Assembly (NCBI GenBank): GCA_025361125.1
Contig: JANYBM010000087.1
Location: 1 to 32,601 of the forward strand
Origin: Holophagaceae bacterium
Lineage (GTDB): Bacteria; Acidobacteriota; Holophagae; Holophagales; Holophagaceae
Reading direction: 5' to 3'
Length of the DNA stretch: 32,601 nt
In this document: in pieces, positions 11,780-22,603 of the stretch
Numbering within the stretch: the first letter of the stretch is position 1
Layout of the letters: each line of letters opens with the position of its first letter
Program-made: the position numbers and the translations under genes
Notes under the pieces: generated by a model
Database searches by the model: none
The model's input: the letters and a program-made list of their open reading frames with translations, nothing else
Told to the model about the DNA's origin: nothing

Positions 11780-12271
11780 TTAAGCCGCGCTCTCCTTTTG
11801 CTTGCGAATGCCATCAAGGACGATGGCTAGGCCGGAAATCGGGTACTGCATGAGGTAAAGCAGTTTACTGATGAGGACATCGCGGCTTGGAAGCTCAGCT
11901 AAGGCCTGAAGTTCCTTAGCGGTGATAGCCTTGCCGTCCATGATGGCGGCCTTGAAGGTGACGGCTGGGTTGTCTTTGAGAAAACCCTGCACGGCCTTGG
12001 CCAATGCGAGTGCATCGTGATTGGTGGTGGCGACGGCCGAAGCTCCTTGGAACTTCTCTGAGAAACTTTCGAAGGCCGTATCTTTTACTGCCAGGCGCAG
12101 CAGGGTGTTCTTGGACACACGGTATTGGCTCTTGCTGTCGCGGATGGACTTCCTGAACGCTGTGTCCTTGACCACAGAAAGACCCTTGAATTCAACGACC
12201 ACCGCAGTGGTAGCCGAGGAGAAGGTGCCTTTGAGGGATGCAACTTCGGAGATTTTCTTATTCTTTTCCAT
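11780..12271 (-). CDS. rplJ: 50S ribosomal protein L10
   Basis: Stalk base protein that binds 23S rRNA and carries the L7/L12 dimers on its C-terminal helix; 163 residues, a normal length. The N-terminal RNA-binding domain contains [11 protein letters not shown] and [16 protein letters not shown], and the C-terminal helix region includes IAIVLD-like residues that bind L7/L12. The start is ATG at 12271 with a full AGGAGG seven bases upstream. Only 11 bases separate it from the rplA stop, so the long L10-binding leader known from E. coli does not fit here. Autoregulation, if present, must use another site. Confidence 0.97.
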   Translation of the reverse strand: MEKNKKISEVASLKGTFSSATTAVVVEFKGLSVVKDTAFRKSIRDSKSQYRVSKNTLLRLAVKDTAFESFSEKFQGASAVATTNHDALALAKAVQGFLKDNPAVTFKAAIMDGKAITAKELQALAELPSRDVLISKLLYLMQYPISGLAIVLDGIRKQKESAA

Positions 12272-12282
12272 GTCTGCCTCCT

Positions 12283-12975
12283 TTACTTCTCAGCCAGAGG
12301 GGCTGTGACGGTGATGGAGGGACCCATAGTCGAAGCCATATGCATGGCCTTGACATACTTCCCTTTGGCCGCAGAAGGCTTAGCCTTCATGACTGCGTCC
12401 ATCAGGGCCTGGGCATTCTCTTGCAGCTTTTCAACACCAAAAGAAAGCTTGCCGACGCCAGCATGGATGATACCGGTCTTGTCCACTCGGTATTCCACTT
12501 TGCCGGCCTTGATTTCCTTAATGGCCTTGGCCACATCGAAGGTGACGGTGCCCGTCTTGGGGTTGGGCATGAGGCCGCGAGGACCCAGCACCTTGCCCAG
12601 ACGTCCAACGCCCTTCATCATGTCCGGGGTTGCAACCAGTGCGTCGAAATCCAGAAACCCTGCTGCGATTTTTTCGACTAGATCGTCGCCGCCGACCACT
12701 TCTGCACCCGCAGCTTCCGCATCCTTGATCTTTTCGCCCTGGGCGATGACCGCCACCCGCATCGTTCTGCCTGTACCGTGAGGCAGAACAATCGTTCCGC
12801 GAACCATCTGGTCCGCGTGACGGGGGTCAACGCCGAGCCGCATGTGAACCTCGACCGTCTCATCGAACTTGGCGAACGCCGCGTCCTTCATGACGGTGAG
12901 AGCTTCCTTGAGCTCATAGGGGCGATCTTCGATCTTGGCCGCGGCAGCCCGGTATTTTTTTCCGGTTTTTGCCAT
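12283..12975 (-). CDS. rplA: 50S ribosomal protein L1
   Basis: L1-stalk protein that binds 23S rRNA and helps release deacylated tRNA; 230 residues, a typical length. Conserved segments visible include [30 protein letters not shown], the [16 protein letters not shown] loop, and the C-terminal block AFMDAV-like through TMGPSITV. The start is ATG at 12975 with AGGAG just upstream. It is encoded after rplK with an 89-base gap and tightly before rplJ. L1 often represses its own operon, but I see no clear L1-type operator here. Confidence 0.98.
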   Translation of the reverse strand: MAKTGKKYRAAAAKIEDRPYELKEALTVMKDAAFAKFDETVEVHMRLGVDPRHADQMVRGTIVLPHGTGRTMRVAVIAQGEKIKDAEAAGAEVVGGDDLVEKIAAGFLDFDALVATPDMMKGVGRLGKVLGPRGLMPNPKTGTVTFDVAKAIKEIKAGKVEYRVDKTGIIHAGVGKLSFGVEKLQENAQALMDAVMKAKPSAAKGKYVKAMHMASTMGPSITVTAPLAEK

Positions 12976-13064
12976 GTTGGCTCCTATCTTTGATCTCCCG
13001 CGAGAACGGTCGCGGTGGCCGGGGACTTGGCACGATGCCTCATCACCATTGAAAGACTGAAAAA

Positions 13065-13496
13065 CTAATCAATGACTTCGACACCCATTGAGCGTGCGGA
13101 GCCAGCGATGGAGCGCATGGCGGCCTCCAGGCTACCTGCATTCAAGTCGGGCATCTTCACCTTGGCGATCTCTTCGATCTGCTTATTGGTGATCTTTCCG
13201 ACCTTCTCCTTGTTCGGAGTTGGACTTCCCTTTTCCAGTCCTAGCTTCTTCATGATCAGGACTGCGGCAGGAGGTGTTTTCAGGATGAAGCTGAAGGAGC
13301 GGTCAGCATAAACAGTGATGACCACGGGCAGAGTCGTACCCTTTTCCACCGAAGTCACCGACTTCGCGTTGAACTGCTTCACGAATTCCATGATGTTCAC
13401 GCCATGCTGACCGAGGGCCGGGCCAACCGGAGGAGCCGGAGTGGCTTCGCCAGCGGGCAATTGCAATTTGATGTAGCCAGTGATTTTCTTTGCCAT
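13065..13496 (-). CDS. rplK: 50S ribosomal protein L11
   Basis: Binds the GTPase-associated centre of 23S rRNA and is needed for RelA activation and thiostrepton binding; 143 residues, the normal size. The N-terminal domain begins [20 protein letters not shown] and includes [20 protein letters not shown]. The C-terminal RNA-binding domain holds [19 protein letters not shown] and ends [13 protein letters not shown]. The start is ATG at 13496, preceded by an AAAGGAA-type ribosome binding site. It lies between nusG and rplA as in most bacteria. Confidence 0.98.
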   Translation of the reverse strand: MAKKITGYIKLQLPAGEATPAPPVGPALGQHGVNIMEFVKQFNAKSVTSVEKGTTLPVVITVYADRSFSFILKTPPAAVLIMKKLGLEKGSPTPNKEKVGKITNKQIEEIAKVKMPDLNAGSLEAAMRSIAGSARSMGVEVID

Positions 13497-13570
13497 TTTC
13501 TTTTTTCCTTTCCCGCGACTGATTCCGGTATATGCCGGCGACTGCCGCCTTTAAGCGTGGAGCACCAGGA

Positions 13571-14224
13571 TTAGCGCTTTTCCACTTGGATAAAATCGAG
13601 TTCAACGGGGGTACTGCGGCCAAACACCGTCACCATCACCTTGATGGTGGAGCGCTCTTCGTGGACCTCATCAACATCCCCTTCAAAGTTTGCGAAGGGG
13701 CCATCTATGATACGGACCTTTTCGCCCTTCTCAAAGTGGTATTTCGGTTTGGGCTTCTCTTGAGTTTCTTCCTGATGATTCATGATCTGGCGGACTTCTT
13801 CATCCGTCAGGGGTGCCGGGCGCTTTTTATTCGCACCCACGAAACTCGTCACCTTGGGCGTGTTACGAACCAAATGCCAGTCCGTGTCTTCCATTTCGAA
13901 ACTGTTTCCCTTTTTGGATACCGCTATTTGCACGAGCAGATAGCCGGGAAAGGACTTGCGTTTTTTGATGACGCGTTCTTTGCGACCGGACTTGGCGTCC
14001 ACCTTCATTTCTTCGTAGGTCTCTTCGGGGATTTGAATGTCACCAAAATGTTCATCCCGTTCTTCCATCTTGACGCGCTGACGCAGATGGGCCATCACCT
14101 TGGCTTCATATCCAGAATAGGTATGGATGATGAACCAAGCGAGTCTCCGCTCAGTATTTCCAAGATCTGCACTACCAGCAGGCTGGGTCGCGGGTAACGC
14201 AGGCATGTCTGCCATTTCGGTCAT
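13571..14224 (-). CDS. nusG: Transcription termination/antitermination factor NusG
   Basis: Elongation factor that binds the RNA polymerase clamp through its NGN domain, and Rho or ribosomal S10 through its KOW domain; 217 residues. The NGN domain starts at [17 protein letters not shown] (about residues 27-43) and includes [10 protein letters not shown] and [12 protein letters not shown]. The C-terminal KOW motif is [20 protein letters not shown]. It is longer than E. coli NusG (181) because of a 25-residue N-terminal tail and a charged linker before the KOW domain. The start is ATG at 14224 with GGAGG six bases upstream. It lies 114 bases after secE. Confidence 0.97.
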   Translation of the reverse strand: MTEMADMPALPATQPAGSADLGNTERRLAWFIIHTYSGYEAKVMAHLRQRVKMEERDEHFGDIQIPEETYEEMKVDAKSGRKERVIKKRKSFPGYLLVQIAVSKKGNSFEMEDTDWHLVRNTPKVTSFVGANKKRPAPLTDEEVRQIMNHQEETQEKPKPKYHFEKGEKVRIIDGPFANFEGDVDEVHEERSTIKVMVTVFGRSTPVELDFIQVEKR

Positions 14225-14338
14225 CCTAGGCCTCCATCGGGTCGTGGCGTCAAAATAAGCCGGGCATTCAGATTGCGGTCCAGCATCAGGGTCTGCAACG
14301 CTTTGGCCAAAAAACTGCCAACCAAAGTGTAACTGCCA

Positions 14339-14530
14339 CTAATGAGTGGGAATGATAAACTTAAGTAGTCGGGCGATCCCAAGATCTGCACCCCACAGGA
14401 ACAGCCCCACAACGACCGAGAGAATGACCACGGACCAGGTGAAACGCACCACCTTTTCCTTTTTAGGCCAATCCACGCGATTAAGCTCGGCAAAAAGCTC
14501 TTGGGCCTGTGATTTGAGATTCGAAATCAA
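14339..14530 (-). CDS. secE: Preprotein translocase subunit SecE, TTG start
   Basis: Small single-span subunit that clamps the SecY channel of the general export translocon; 63 residues. The conserved cytoplasmic amphipathic segment ELNRVDWPKKEKVVRFTW leads into one transmembrane helix at about residues 33-55. The first codon is TTG at 14530, preceded by GGAG seven bases upstream; no ATG is available in frame nearby. It begins about 30 bases downstream of the strong terminator that follows tRNA-Trp. Its position ahead of nusG is canonical and supports the call. Confidence 0.95.
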   Translation of the reverse strand: MISNLKSQAQELFAELNRVDWPKKEKVVRFTWSVVILSVVVGLFLWGADLGIARLLKFIIPTH

Positions 14531-14560
14531 TGGATGCTCCAGGAAAAAGCGTCTTCGCTA

Positions 14561-14594
14561 GAAAAACCTGGCCCCAGCGGTTTGCTGGGGCCAG
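14561..14594 (-). terminator. Strong intrinsic terminator between tRNA-Trp and secE
   Basis: A perfect 11-bp GC-rich stem (14568-14578 with 14584-14594) closes a five-base loop. It is followed on the minus strand by a run of five T. It lies seven bases after the tRNA-Trp 3' end and only about 30 bases before the secE start, which leaves little room for a separate secE promoter. It may be partial or regulated. Confidence 0.9.
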
Positions 14595-14601
14595 ACCAGA
14601 G

Positions 14602-14677
14602 TGGCAGGGGAGACAGGGATCGAACCTGCGACCGACGGATTTGGAGTCCGCAACTCTACCAGCTGAGCTACTCCCCT
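14602..14677 (-). tRNA. tRNA-Trp (CCA anticodon)
   Basis: A 76-base cloverleaf on the minus strand with a 7-bp acceptor stem (AGGGGAG with CTCCCCT). The anticodon loop is CTCCAAA, giving anticodon CCA, and the T-arm contains GGTTCGATCC. The 3' CCA is encoded. Its position between rpmG and secE is the usual place for tRNA-Trp. Confidence 0.97.
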
Positions 14678-14750
14678 AGCGAAGAAAACCCGGGCCACAC
14701 GAACTTAAAGGTGGGAAGGACTGAAACGGCAGTCCGGGAAAAACTGTATT

Positions 14751-14900
14751 TTACTTGGCTTCGCGATGGAGGGTGCGCTTGCCATCGAAACGGCAAAATT
14801 TCTGCATCTCCAACTTGCTCGTGGTGGTGCGCTTGTTCTTGGTGGTGCTGTAGTTCTTGCGCTTGCACTCAGAGCATTGCAGATGGACGATTTCGCGCAT
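14751..14900 (-). CDS. rpmG: 50S ribosomal protein L33
   Basis: Small ribosomal protein of 49 residues. The N-terminal part MREIVHLQCSECKRKNYSTT is the L33 signature. The start is ATG at 14900 with AGGAGG six bases upstream. The first zinc pair C9/C12 is present. In the second pair only C36 is present, and the fourth ligand position reads D (FCRFDGKRT) where zinc-binding L33 proteins usually have CxxC. So this looks like an intermediate between the zinc-binding and zinc-free types. Position between tufA and tRNA-Trp/secE is canonical. Confidence 0.95.
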   Translation of the reverse strand: MREIVHLQCSECKRKNYSTTKNKRTTTSKLEMQKFCRFDGKRTLHREAK

Positions 14901-14949
14901 ATTTACCTCCTATTGAGATGCGGGCCGAACCCGCGAACGCCTAATTGCT

Positions 14950-16143
<1,194 letters not shown>

Positions 16144-16198
16144 GGGTGCCTCCTGAAGTGTATTGGTTGGAGTGAAGAAAACGGGATGAGTGCAAAAG

Positions 16199-16273
<75 letters not shown>

Positions 16274-16302
16274 CTGACTTTTTTGAGCGTGACGCTAATA
16301 GA

Positions 16303-16378
<76 letters not shown>

Positions 16379-16413
16379 TTTGTTTGGGACGGAATCAGCG
16401 CAGGGAAAAGCGC

Positions 16414-16500
16414 TGGTGCCGAGAGAAGGATTCGAACCTTCGTAACGCGTTGCGTGGCAGATTTACAGTCTGCTGCCATTAACCACTCGGCCATCTCGGC
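16414..16500 (-). tRNA. tRNA-Tyr (GTA anticodon)
   Basis: An 87-base class II tRNA with a long variable arm. The acceptor stem is GCCGAGA pairing TCTCGGC, the anticodon loop is CTGTAAA (anticodon GTA), and the CCA is encoded. It is the first gene of the tRNA-tuf transcription unit. Confidence 0.96.
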
Positions 16501-16614
16501 ATTCCGTTGTCAAACCTAAGCGCCCGGACCTCCTGACGGAGGATCCAGCAAACCCCATTCAAGCCTTAGAAAAGTCGCTCTGCAAGGCAGGGCTTTCCTG
16601 AATAGGGAACCCCG

Positions 16615-16644
16615 AATGTAGCACGGAAAAAGTGACCGCTCCAA
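16615..16644 (-). promoter_or_regulatory. Candidate sigma-70 promoter of the tRNA-tuf operon
   Basis: On the minus strand, TTGGAG (16639-16644) and TACATT (16615-16620) are separated by 18 bases, immediately after the rlmB terminator and about 115 bases before tRNA-Tyr. A small CCTCC/GGAGG hairpin at 16529-16542 lies in the inferred leader. The hexamers are only fair matches; the placement between a terminator and a stable-RNA operon is the main support. Confidence 0.4.
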
Positions 16645-16645
16645 T

Positions 16646-16671
16646 AAAAAATTCCACCTGGGGCCAAGTGG
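16646..16671 (-). terminator. Intrinsic terminator after rlmB
   Basis: An 18-base hairpin (16654-16671, one G-U pair, tight loop) is followed on the minus strand by AATTTTTT. It lies 21 bases after the rlmB stop and separates rlmB from the tRNA-tuf operon. Confidence 0.85.
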
Positions 16672-16692
16672 CGATTAGGAGGCTCCCTTCGC

Positions 16693-17421
16693 TCAGTTGA
16701 GCGCACGCATCGCAAGCACTCTAAAGAGACAAATGGCTGCGGTCGCGGAAACATTCAAACTTTCAATTCCGCCAGGCATGGGGATTTCGAGCAGGTGGTC
16801 GCAGCGTTCAGCAATTTTCTGATGTAAGCCCTCCCCCTCTGAACCAAGCACGAGCGCCGTCGGACCGCTGAAGGATTCATGGCGGTAATCATGACTCTTC
16901 GCCCCCGCCGCCAGTCCATAGATCCACACCCCGGCTGCCCTCAACTCATCAAGGGCCCTGCCAAGATTCACCACACGCACCAAAGCAACCCGTCCCGCCG
17001 TTCCGGCGCTGGCTCTGATCACCGTATCGTTCACTTGAGCCGAACGGCGCTCAGGAAAGATGACGCCATCCACGGCCGCGCCCGCCGCGGAACGTAAAAT
17101 GGCCCCCAAATTGTGAGGGTCTGTGATGCCATCCAATACCAGAACCAGAGCATCATTCCCATGCTCCCGGATACGGCCCAGCAGAACGTCCATTTCCTGC
17201 AAGCGAAGGGCGGCGCCTTCTCCCAGGACTCCCTGGTGTCGGCCACCCTCTGACCTACGATCCAAGCTTTCCATGGGCTCCTGGTGAACCACAACACCTG
17301 CCTCTCGAGCGGCTTCTCGTAGGCTCGAAAAACGCCCCCATACGGGTGGGGCCATGCGGAGTACATGAAGTTCGCCACGGCCAAGGGCTTCCTCGCACGC
17401 ATGGGGTCCCAGGAATCGCAT
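16693..17421 (-). CDS. rlmB: 23S rRNA 2'-O-methyltransferase, RlmB/SpoU family
   Basis: Predicted SPOUT-class enzyme that methylates a ribose in 23S rRNA (G2251 in the E. coli RlmB family) using S-adenosylmethionine; 242 residues. The N-terminal substrate-binding domain is followed by the knotted catalytic domain. Its three motifs are visible: DGITDPHNLGAILRSA (motif 1), LVLGSEGEGL (motif 2) and IPMPGGIESLNVSATAAI (motif 3). The start ATG at 17421 overlaps the stop of the upstream outer-membrane protein gene by one base (TGATG), so it is likely translated by coupling. The exact target nucleotide is inferred from the family. Confidence 0.9.
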   Translation of the reverse strand: MRFLGPHACEEALGRGELHVLRMAPPVWGRFSSLREAAREAGVVVHQEPMESLDRRSEGGRHQGVLGEGAALRLQEMDVLLGRIREHGNDALVLVLDGITDPHNLGAILRSAAGAAVDGVIFPERRSAQVNDTVIRASAGTAGRVALVRVVNLGRALDELRAAGVWIYGLAAGAKSHDYRHESFSGPTALVLGSEGEGLHQKIAERCDHLLEIPMPGGIESLNVSATAAICLFRVLAMRALN

Positions 17422-18806
17422 CAGAAAATCTTTTTGAAACCGATGGAGAAGATGTGCCCCATCCCTTCCACACGAGTGGTGGTCCCAGTCCTTCGGTAGC
17501 CGCTGCTACTCCAGACTCCATCAAGATTGCTTGGATCCTGATCCTGGGACTGACGAAGTTGATAGCCAAAATTCAGTTCGCCGCTCGCTACCAGCCATCC
17601 AAATCCGAACGAGAAGCCAGAGTTGCGCTGGCCACCTAGAAGTGGTTCCGCGTCCTCTTCGTTGCGGGAAGACTGATCCAGCGACAGGCCTCCACGCACC
17701 AGCCAGCTTTTCGATAGTTTCAGCTCACCCATAAGGCTGATCCCCACGGAATTGACGAATGGGCCGCTGGGATTAGCCACCCTGATGATCCCACCGGGCG
17801 TAGTCATGGAAGGCATCGATGGAAATTCAAATTGCGTGCCTTGGGTGTAGCGAATATCGGCTTCCCAGGTGAACACCTGATTCACCCGCTGGCGGAGGCC
17901 AATGGCTGCTCGAGCAGGTAGAGCTATTTTGTCGGTGCCTGCCAGGACATGGCTGAGACCCAACACGGTTCCAGCTTTGGCATCAAGCCCTAATGGTGGA
18001 GTAGAAAAGCCATCATTGGCATAGACGCGATATGGATCCGCCGCAAAACCGGAAGTCTGCGTAGCGGTACCGCGAATCGTGCTCTGATAAGCCCCTGCAA
18101 GCGTCCAACGCGGTCCAATGGCCCAACGAAATCCAGCCGAAAAGGTAGGTGCTGTGGCACTTCCCTTCTGGATGACCCGTTTTTCAAAGAGCCCTTGAGA
18201 AGGATTGGTTCCCGAGGCGCCACTGGTTGGATCCTCAGGGATAAGACCCCGAAGGGTAGTCCCCGCGGCGGTATCAATCTTCGCGAAGCCAGCACCAAGG
18301 CCGATGGAAAAATCGTTTCGCAATGCAATACCCAACTGCACCTCAACCCGTTGTGCCTTTAGGTCCAATTCATCCCCAAGAAAACGTACAGGAGTATCGC
18401 CACTGAGCCTGCTGTGACGCAGGAAAGGTGTGTCCACCTTGAGCCCCAACCCCACGGATTTCCCTAATTTCCAGGCCAGCCCGAATGCAGGCAAAAAGCG
18501 GTTGCGGTCCGTGCTGTAGACCGTCCGCTGGCTACTTTGCAAAGAGACTTGCGATGACTCCAGCTCTTGACCGGCAGCCAGGAAGAATTGAAAACGGCCT
18601 TCCAACGTAGGGAGCAGGGCGGGATTCAGGGCCGCGGCCTCAAGGCTCTTGCCATAGGCGACACCCGCGCCACTGCGGGCAATCCCCACTGGGTCGGAGG
18701 CAGGCATAGCAAGGGTCTGGGCCCCGAGAACCGGTGACAGAAGCCACAGCAATACGGGTGCAGCCGAAGCAACCAAGCCTCTGCTCATGGTGATCCGTCG
18801 AGCCAT
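17421..18806 (-). CDS. FadL/OmpP1-type outer-membrane beta-barrel protein
   Basis: Predicted 461-residue exported barrel of the FadL/TodX/OmpP1 group, which take up hydrophobic compounds across the outer membrane. The N-terminus has a basic stretch and a hydrophobic signal peptide ending near LGAQT. The mature start then carries RSGAGVAYGKSLEAAALNPA, whose NPA is the family hallmark. The rest alternates short beta strands and ends in Phe, as barrel proteins do. The start is ATG at 18806 because GGAGG lies seven bases upstream; a longer frame from 18857 has no such site. The stop overlaps the rlmB start. The substrate is unknown, and no fatty-acid genes are nearby to suggest one. Confidence 0.8.
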   Translation of the reverse strand: MARRITMSRGLVASAAPVLLWLLSPVLGAQTLAMPASDPVGIARSGAGVAYGKSLEAAALNPALLPTLEGRFQFFLAAGQELESSQVSLQSSQRTVYSTDRNRFLPAFGLAWKLGKSVGLGLKVDTPFLRHSRLSGDTPVRFLGDELDLKAQRVEVQLGIALRNDFSIGLGAGFAKIDTAAGTTLRGLIPEDPTSGASGTNPSQGLFEKRVIQKGSATAPTFSAGFRWAIGPRWTLAGAYQSTIRGTATQTSGFAADPYRVYANDGFSTPPLGLDAKAGTVLGLSHVLAGTDKIALPARAAIGLRQRVNQVFTWEADIRYTQGTQFEFPSMPSMTTPGGIIRVANPSGPFVNSVGISLMGELKLSKSWLVRGGLSLDQSSRNEEDAEPLLGGQRNSGFSFGFGWLVASGELNFGYQLRQSQDQDPSNLDGVWSSSGYRRTGTTTRVEGMGHIFSIGFKKIF

Positions 18807-18949
18807 ACCATTGCCTCCGATTTTAGTGAGCTTCCAGGATGGGATTCCTACGGCCATTCAATGCCGCGATCTTCCCTCCGGTTCAATTCAATCTATATCG
18901 CCGTTGCGACAAAATGACTCGGTGATTCGAATGGCGGTCCGACATTAGT

Positions 18950-18996
18950 GGCCGTAGCAAAGTAACCTGGACTGCACAAGTTACTTTGGCACGGCC
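18950..18996 (-). repeat. Large inverted repeat between glutamine synthetase and the barrel gene
   Basis: GGCCGT (18950-18955) plus CAAAGTAAC (18958-18966) are mirrored by GTTACTTTG (18980-18988) plus ACGGCC (18991-18996). That is 15 paired bases per arm with one 2x2 internal mismatch and a 13-base loop. No T-run follows on either strand, so it is not a normal intrinsic terminator. Confidence 0.75.
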
Positions 18997-19027
18997 CCTA
19001 CAAGGATCGCCACTTCCCTTCAAAACA

Positions 19028-19064
19028 CCAAGCGCCCTTCGTATCATGACTGAGAGGCGCTTGG
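19028..19064 (-). terminator. Possible terminator after glutamine synthetase
   Basis: A perfect 9-bp inverted repeat (19028-19036 with 19056-19064) has a 19-base loop and is followed on the minus strand by TGTTTTG. The loop is long and the T-tract short, so this is a moderate candidate only. Confidence 0.4.
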
Positions 19065-19079
19065 CCGTTAAGCGTGACC

Positions 19080-21232
<2,153 letters not shown>

Positions 21233-21233
<1 letters not shown>

Positions 21234-21541
21234 TGCATTCCCCTTGCCTGAAAAAGGTTGAAAAATACGTGTCCCAAGCCAAGCCGAAAAGCCCGGTGAG
21301 CCACGCCCCGTGTGCGGCAGAGCGCCACGTCCAGGATAATTGGGAAACCCTTGAGAAACCAGAGAAACCAGCGAGAAAAGCCGATCCCAGGGCCCTCGCT
21401 CTATTGAAGGAACTGCGGGATTTCCAAACTTGCCTTTCCCGGAGCCCCGCCTTGACCTGGGAGCGTGCGGCCTTCGCCATGGCCTTCCTGGATGATGAAC
21501 CCCGCCGAAGGGTCCGGGCCTTTCTTTCCAAGGGGAAGTAG
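21233..21541 (+). CDS. Possible small hypothetical protein upstream of nadA
   Basis: An open frame of 102 codons fills the divergent gap between glnN and nadA and ends nine bases before nadA. The last 50 residues look protein-like (LALLKELRDFQTCLSRSP, then AFAMAFLDDEPRRRVRAF), while the first 50 are rich in Lys and Pro and may be untranslated. The ATG at 21233 shares its first base with the glnN start region and lacks a good ribosome binding site, so a later start is possible. I do not recognise it. The same stretch must also hold the glnN promoter. It could be chance coding. Confidence 0.3.
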
Positions 21542-21550
21542 AATTTTCTT
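21234..21550. other. 317-base divergent glnN-nadA region
   Basis: Apart from the weak small open frame just described, this is the control region for the divergent glnN and nadA genes. A TATTTT-like -10 for glnN lies shortly upstream of its start, without a convincing -35. A 9-base tandem repeat GAGAAACCA x2 occurs near 21351-21370. Confidence 0.4.
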
Positions 21551-22546
21551 ATGAGCCTCAACGCGTCCTTCGCCCCCGCCCCCGCAGGCGCCCTCCACGT
21601 CCCAGACCTGGAAAGTATCGAGCCAGGCCTTGATTTAGTGGCGGAAATTCAACGCCTTCGGAGCGCGCGCAAGGCTGTAATTCTGGCCCACTATTATCAG
21701 GAACCAGAAATTCAGGATCTCGCGGATTTCGTAGGGGACAGCCTGCAACTGAGCCAACAGGCGGCCAAGACCGATGCAGAAGTCATCGCTTTTTGCGGGG
21801 TTCATTTCATGGCGGAGACGGCCAAAATCTTGAGCCCTTCCAAAAAGGTGGTCATCCCGGACATGGACGCTGGATGCAGCTTGGCGGATCGTTGCCCGAC
21901 AGACCAATTTGCTGAATGGCTGAAGCAATACCCGGATCACGAAGTAGTGAGTTACATCAATTGCAGCGCGGGCGTGAAAGCTCTCAGCACGGTCATCTGC
22001 ACCAGTTCCAACGCCGTGCGTGTGGTGAATAGCATTGCCCCGGAAAAGCAGATCGTTTTCGCGCCGGACCGGCACCTGGGCAAGTGGGTCATGAAGCAGA
22101 CTGGGCGGGATATGGTGTTGTGGCCAGGTTTCTGCATCGTTCATGAGCAGTTCACCGCCAAGCGCATCGCGGCCTTGAAAGCAAAGCATCCCGAGGCCAA
22201 ACTCATTGCCCACCCGGAATGCGATGCCACGGTCTCCCAGATGGCGGATTTCGTGGGCAGCACCGCGGCTCTACTGAACTTTGTCGCCAAGGATGCCGCG
22301 ACTTCATTCATCGTGGCCACCGAAGCCGGCATCCTGCACCAGATGCGGCAGCGGCGGCCCGGCGCGGAGTTGATTCCAGCTCCTGCGGATAGCGGCTGTA
22401 ATTGTTCCTTATGCCCCTACATGAAACTCAATAACCTTGAGAAGCTCTACCTCGCGCTGCGGGACCTTCAGCCTGAAATCAGGCTCGATGAGGATACCCG
22501 CCTGCGAGCTCTGTTGCCCGTGGAACGCATGTTGGCGCTGGGCTGA
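21551..22546 (+). CDS. nadA: Quinolinate synthase A
   Basis: [4Fe-4S] enzyme that condenses iminoaspartate with dihydroxyacetone phosphate to quinolinate in de novo NAD synthesis; 331 residues. Family blocks: ILAHYYQEPEIQDLADFVGD (residues 44-63), FCGVHFMAETAKIL, DMDAGCSLADRC, YINCSAGVKA, APDRHLGKWV and ADSGCNCSLCPYMKLNNLEK. The three cluster cysteines correspond to C109, C195 and one of the C283-C288 group, probably C288. The ATG at 21551 has only a purine-rich AAGGGGAAG about 14 bases upstream, so translation initiation may be modest. The usual partners nadB and nadC are not in the window. Confidence 0.97.
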   Translation: MSLNASFAPAPAGALHVPDLESIEPGLDLVAEIQRLRSARKAVILAHYYQEPEIQDLADFVGDSLQLSQQAAKTDAEVIAFCGVHFMAETAKILSPSKKVVIPDMDAGCSLADRCPTDQFAEWLKQYPDHEVVSYINCSAGVKALSTVICTSSNAVRVVNSIAPEKQIVFAPDRHLGKWVMKQTGRDMVLWPGFCIVHEQFTAKRIAALKAKHPEAKLIAHPECDATVSQMADFVGSTAALLNFVAKDAATSFIVATEAGILHQMRQRRPGAELIPAPADSGCNCSLCPYMKLNNLEKLYLALRDLQPEIRLDEDTRLRALLPVERMLALG

Positions 22547-22603
22547 GCGCCAGATGCCGACTCGCCGAATCTCCCGCTTCAAATTGGCATTAGGTTGAAT
22601 TAG

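Noticed and set aside
14221..14493. A 90-codon minus-strand frame overlapping secE and the nusG leader
   Set aside because: Different frame from secE, ends inside the nusG start region and has no family features.
16508..16513. TTGACA on the minus strand beside tRNA-Tyr
   Set aside because: It lies only seven bases before the tRNA 5' end, so it cannot serve as the -35 of this operon.
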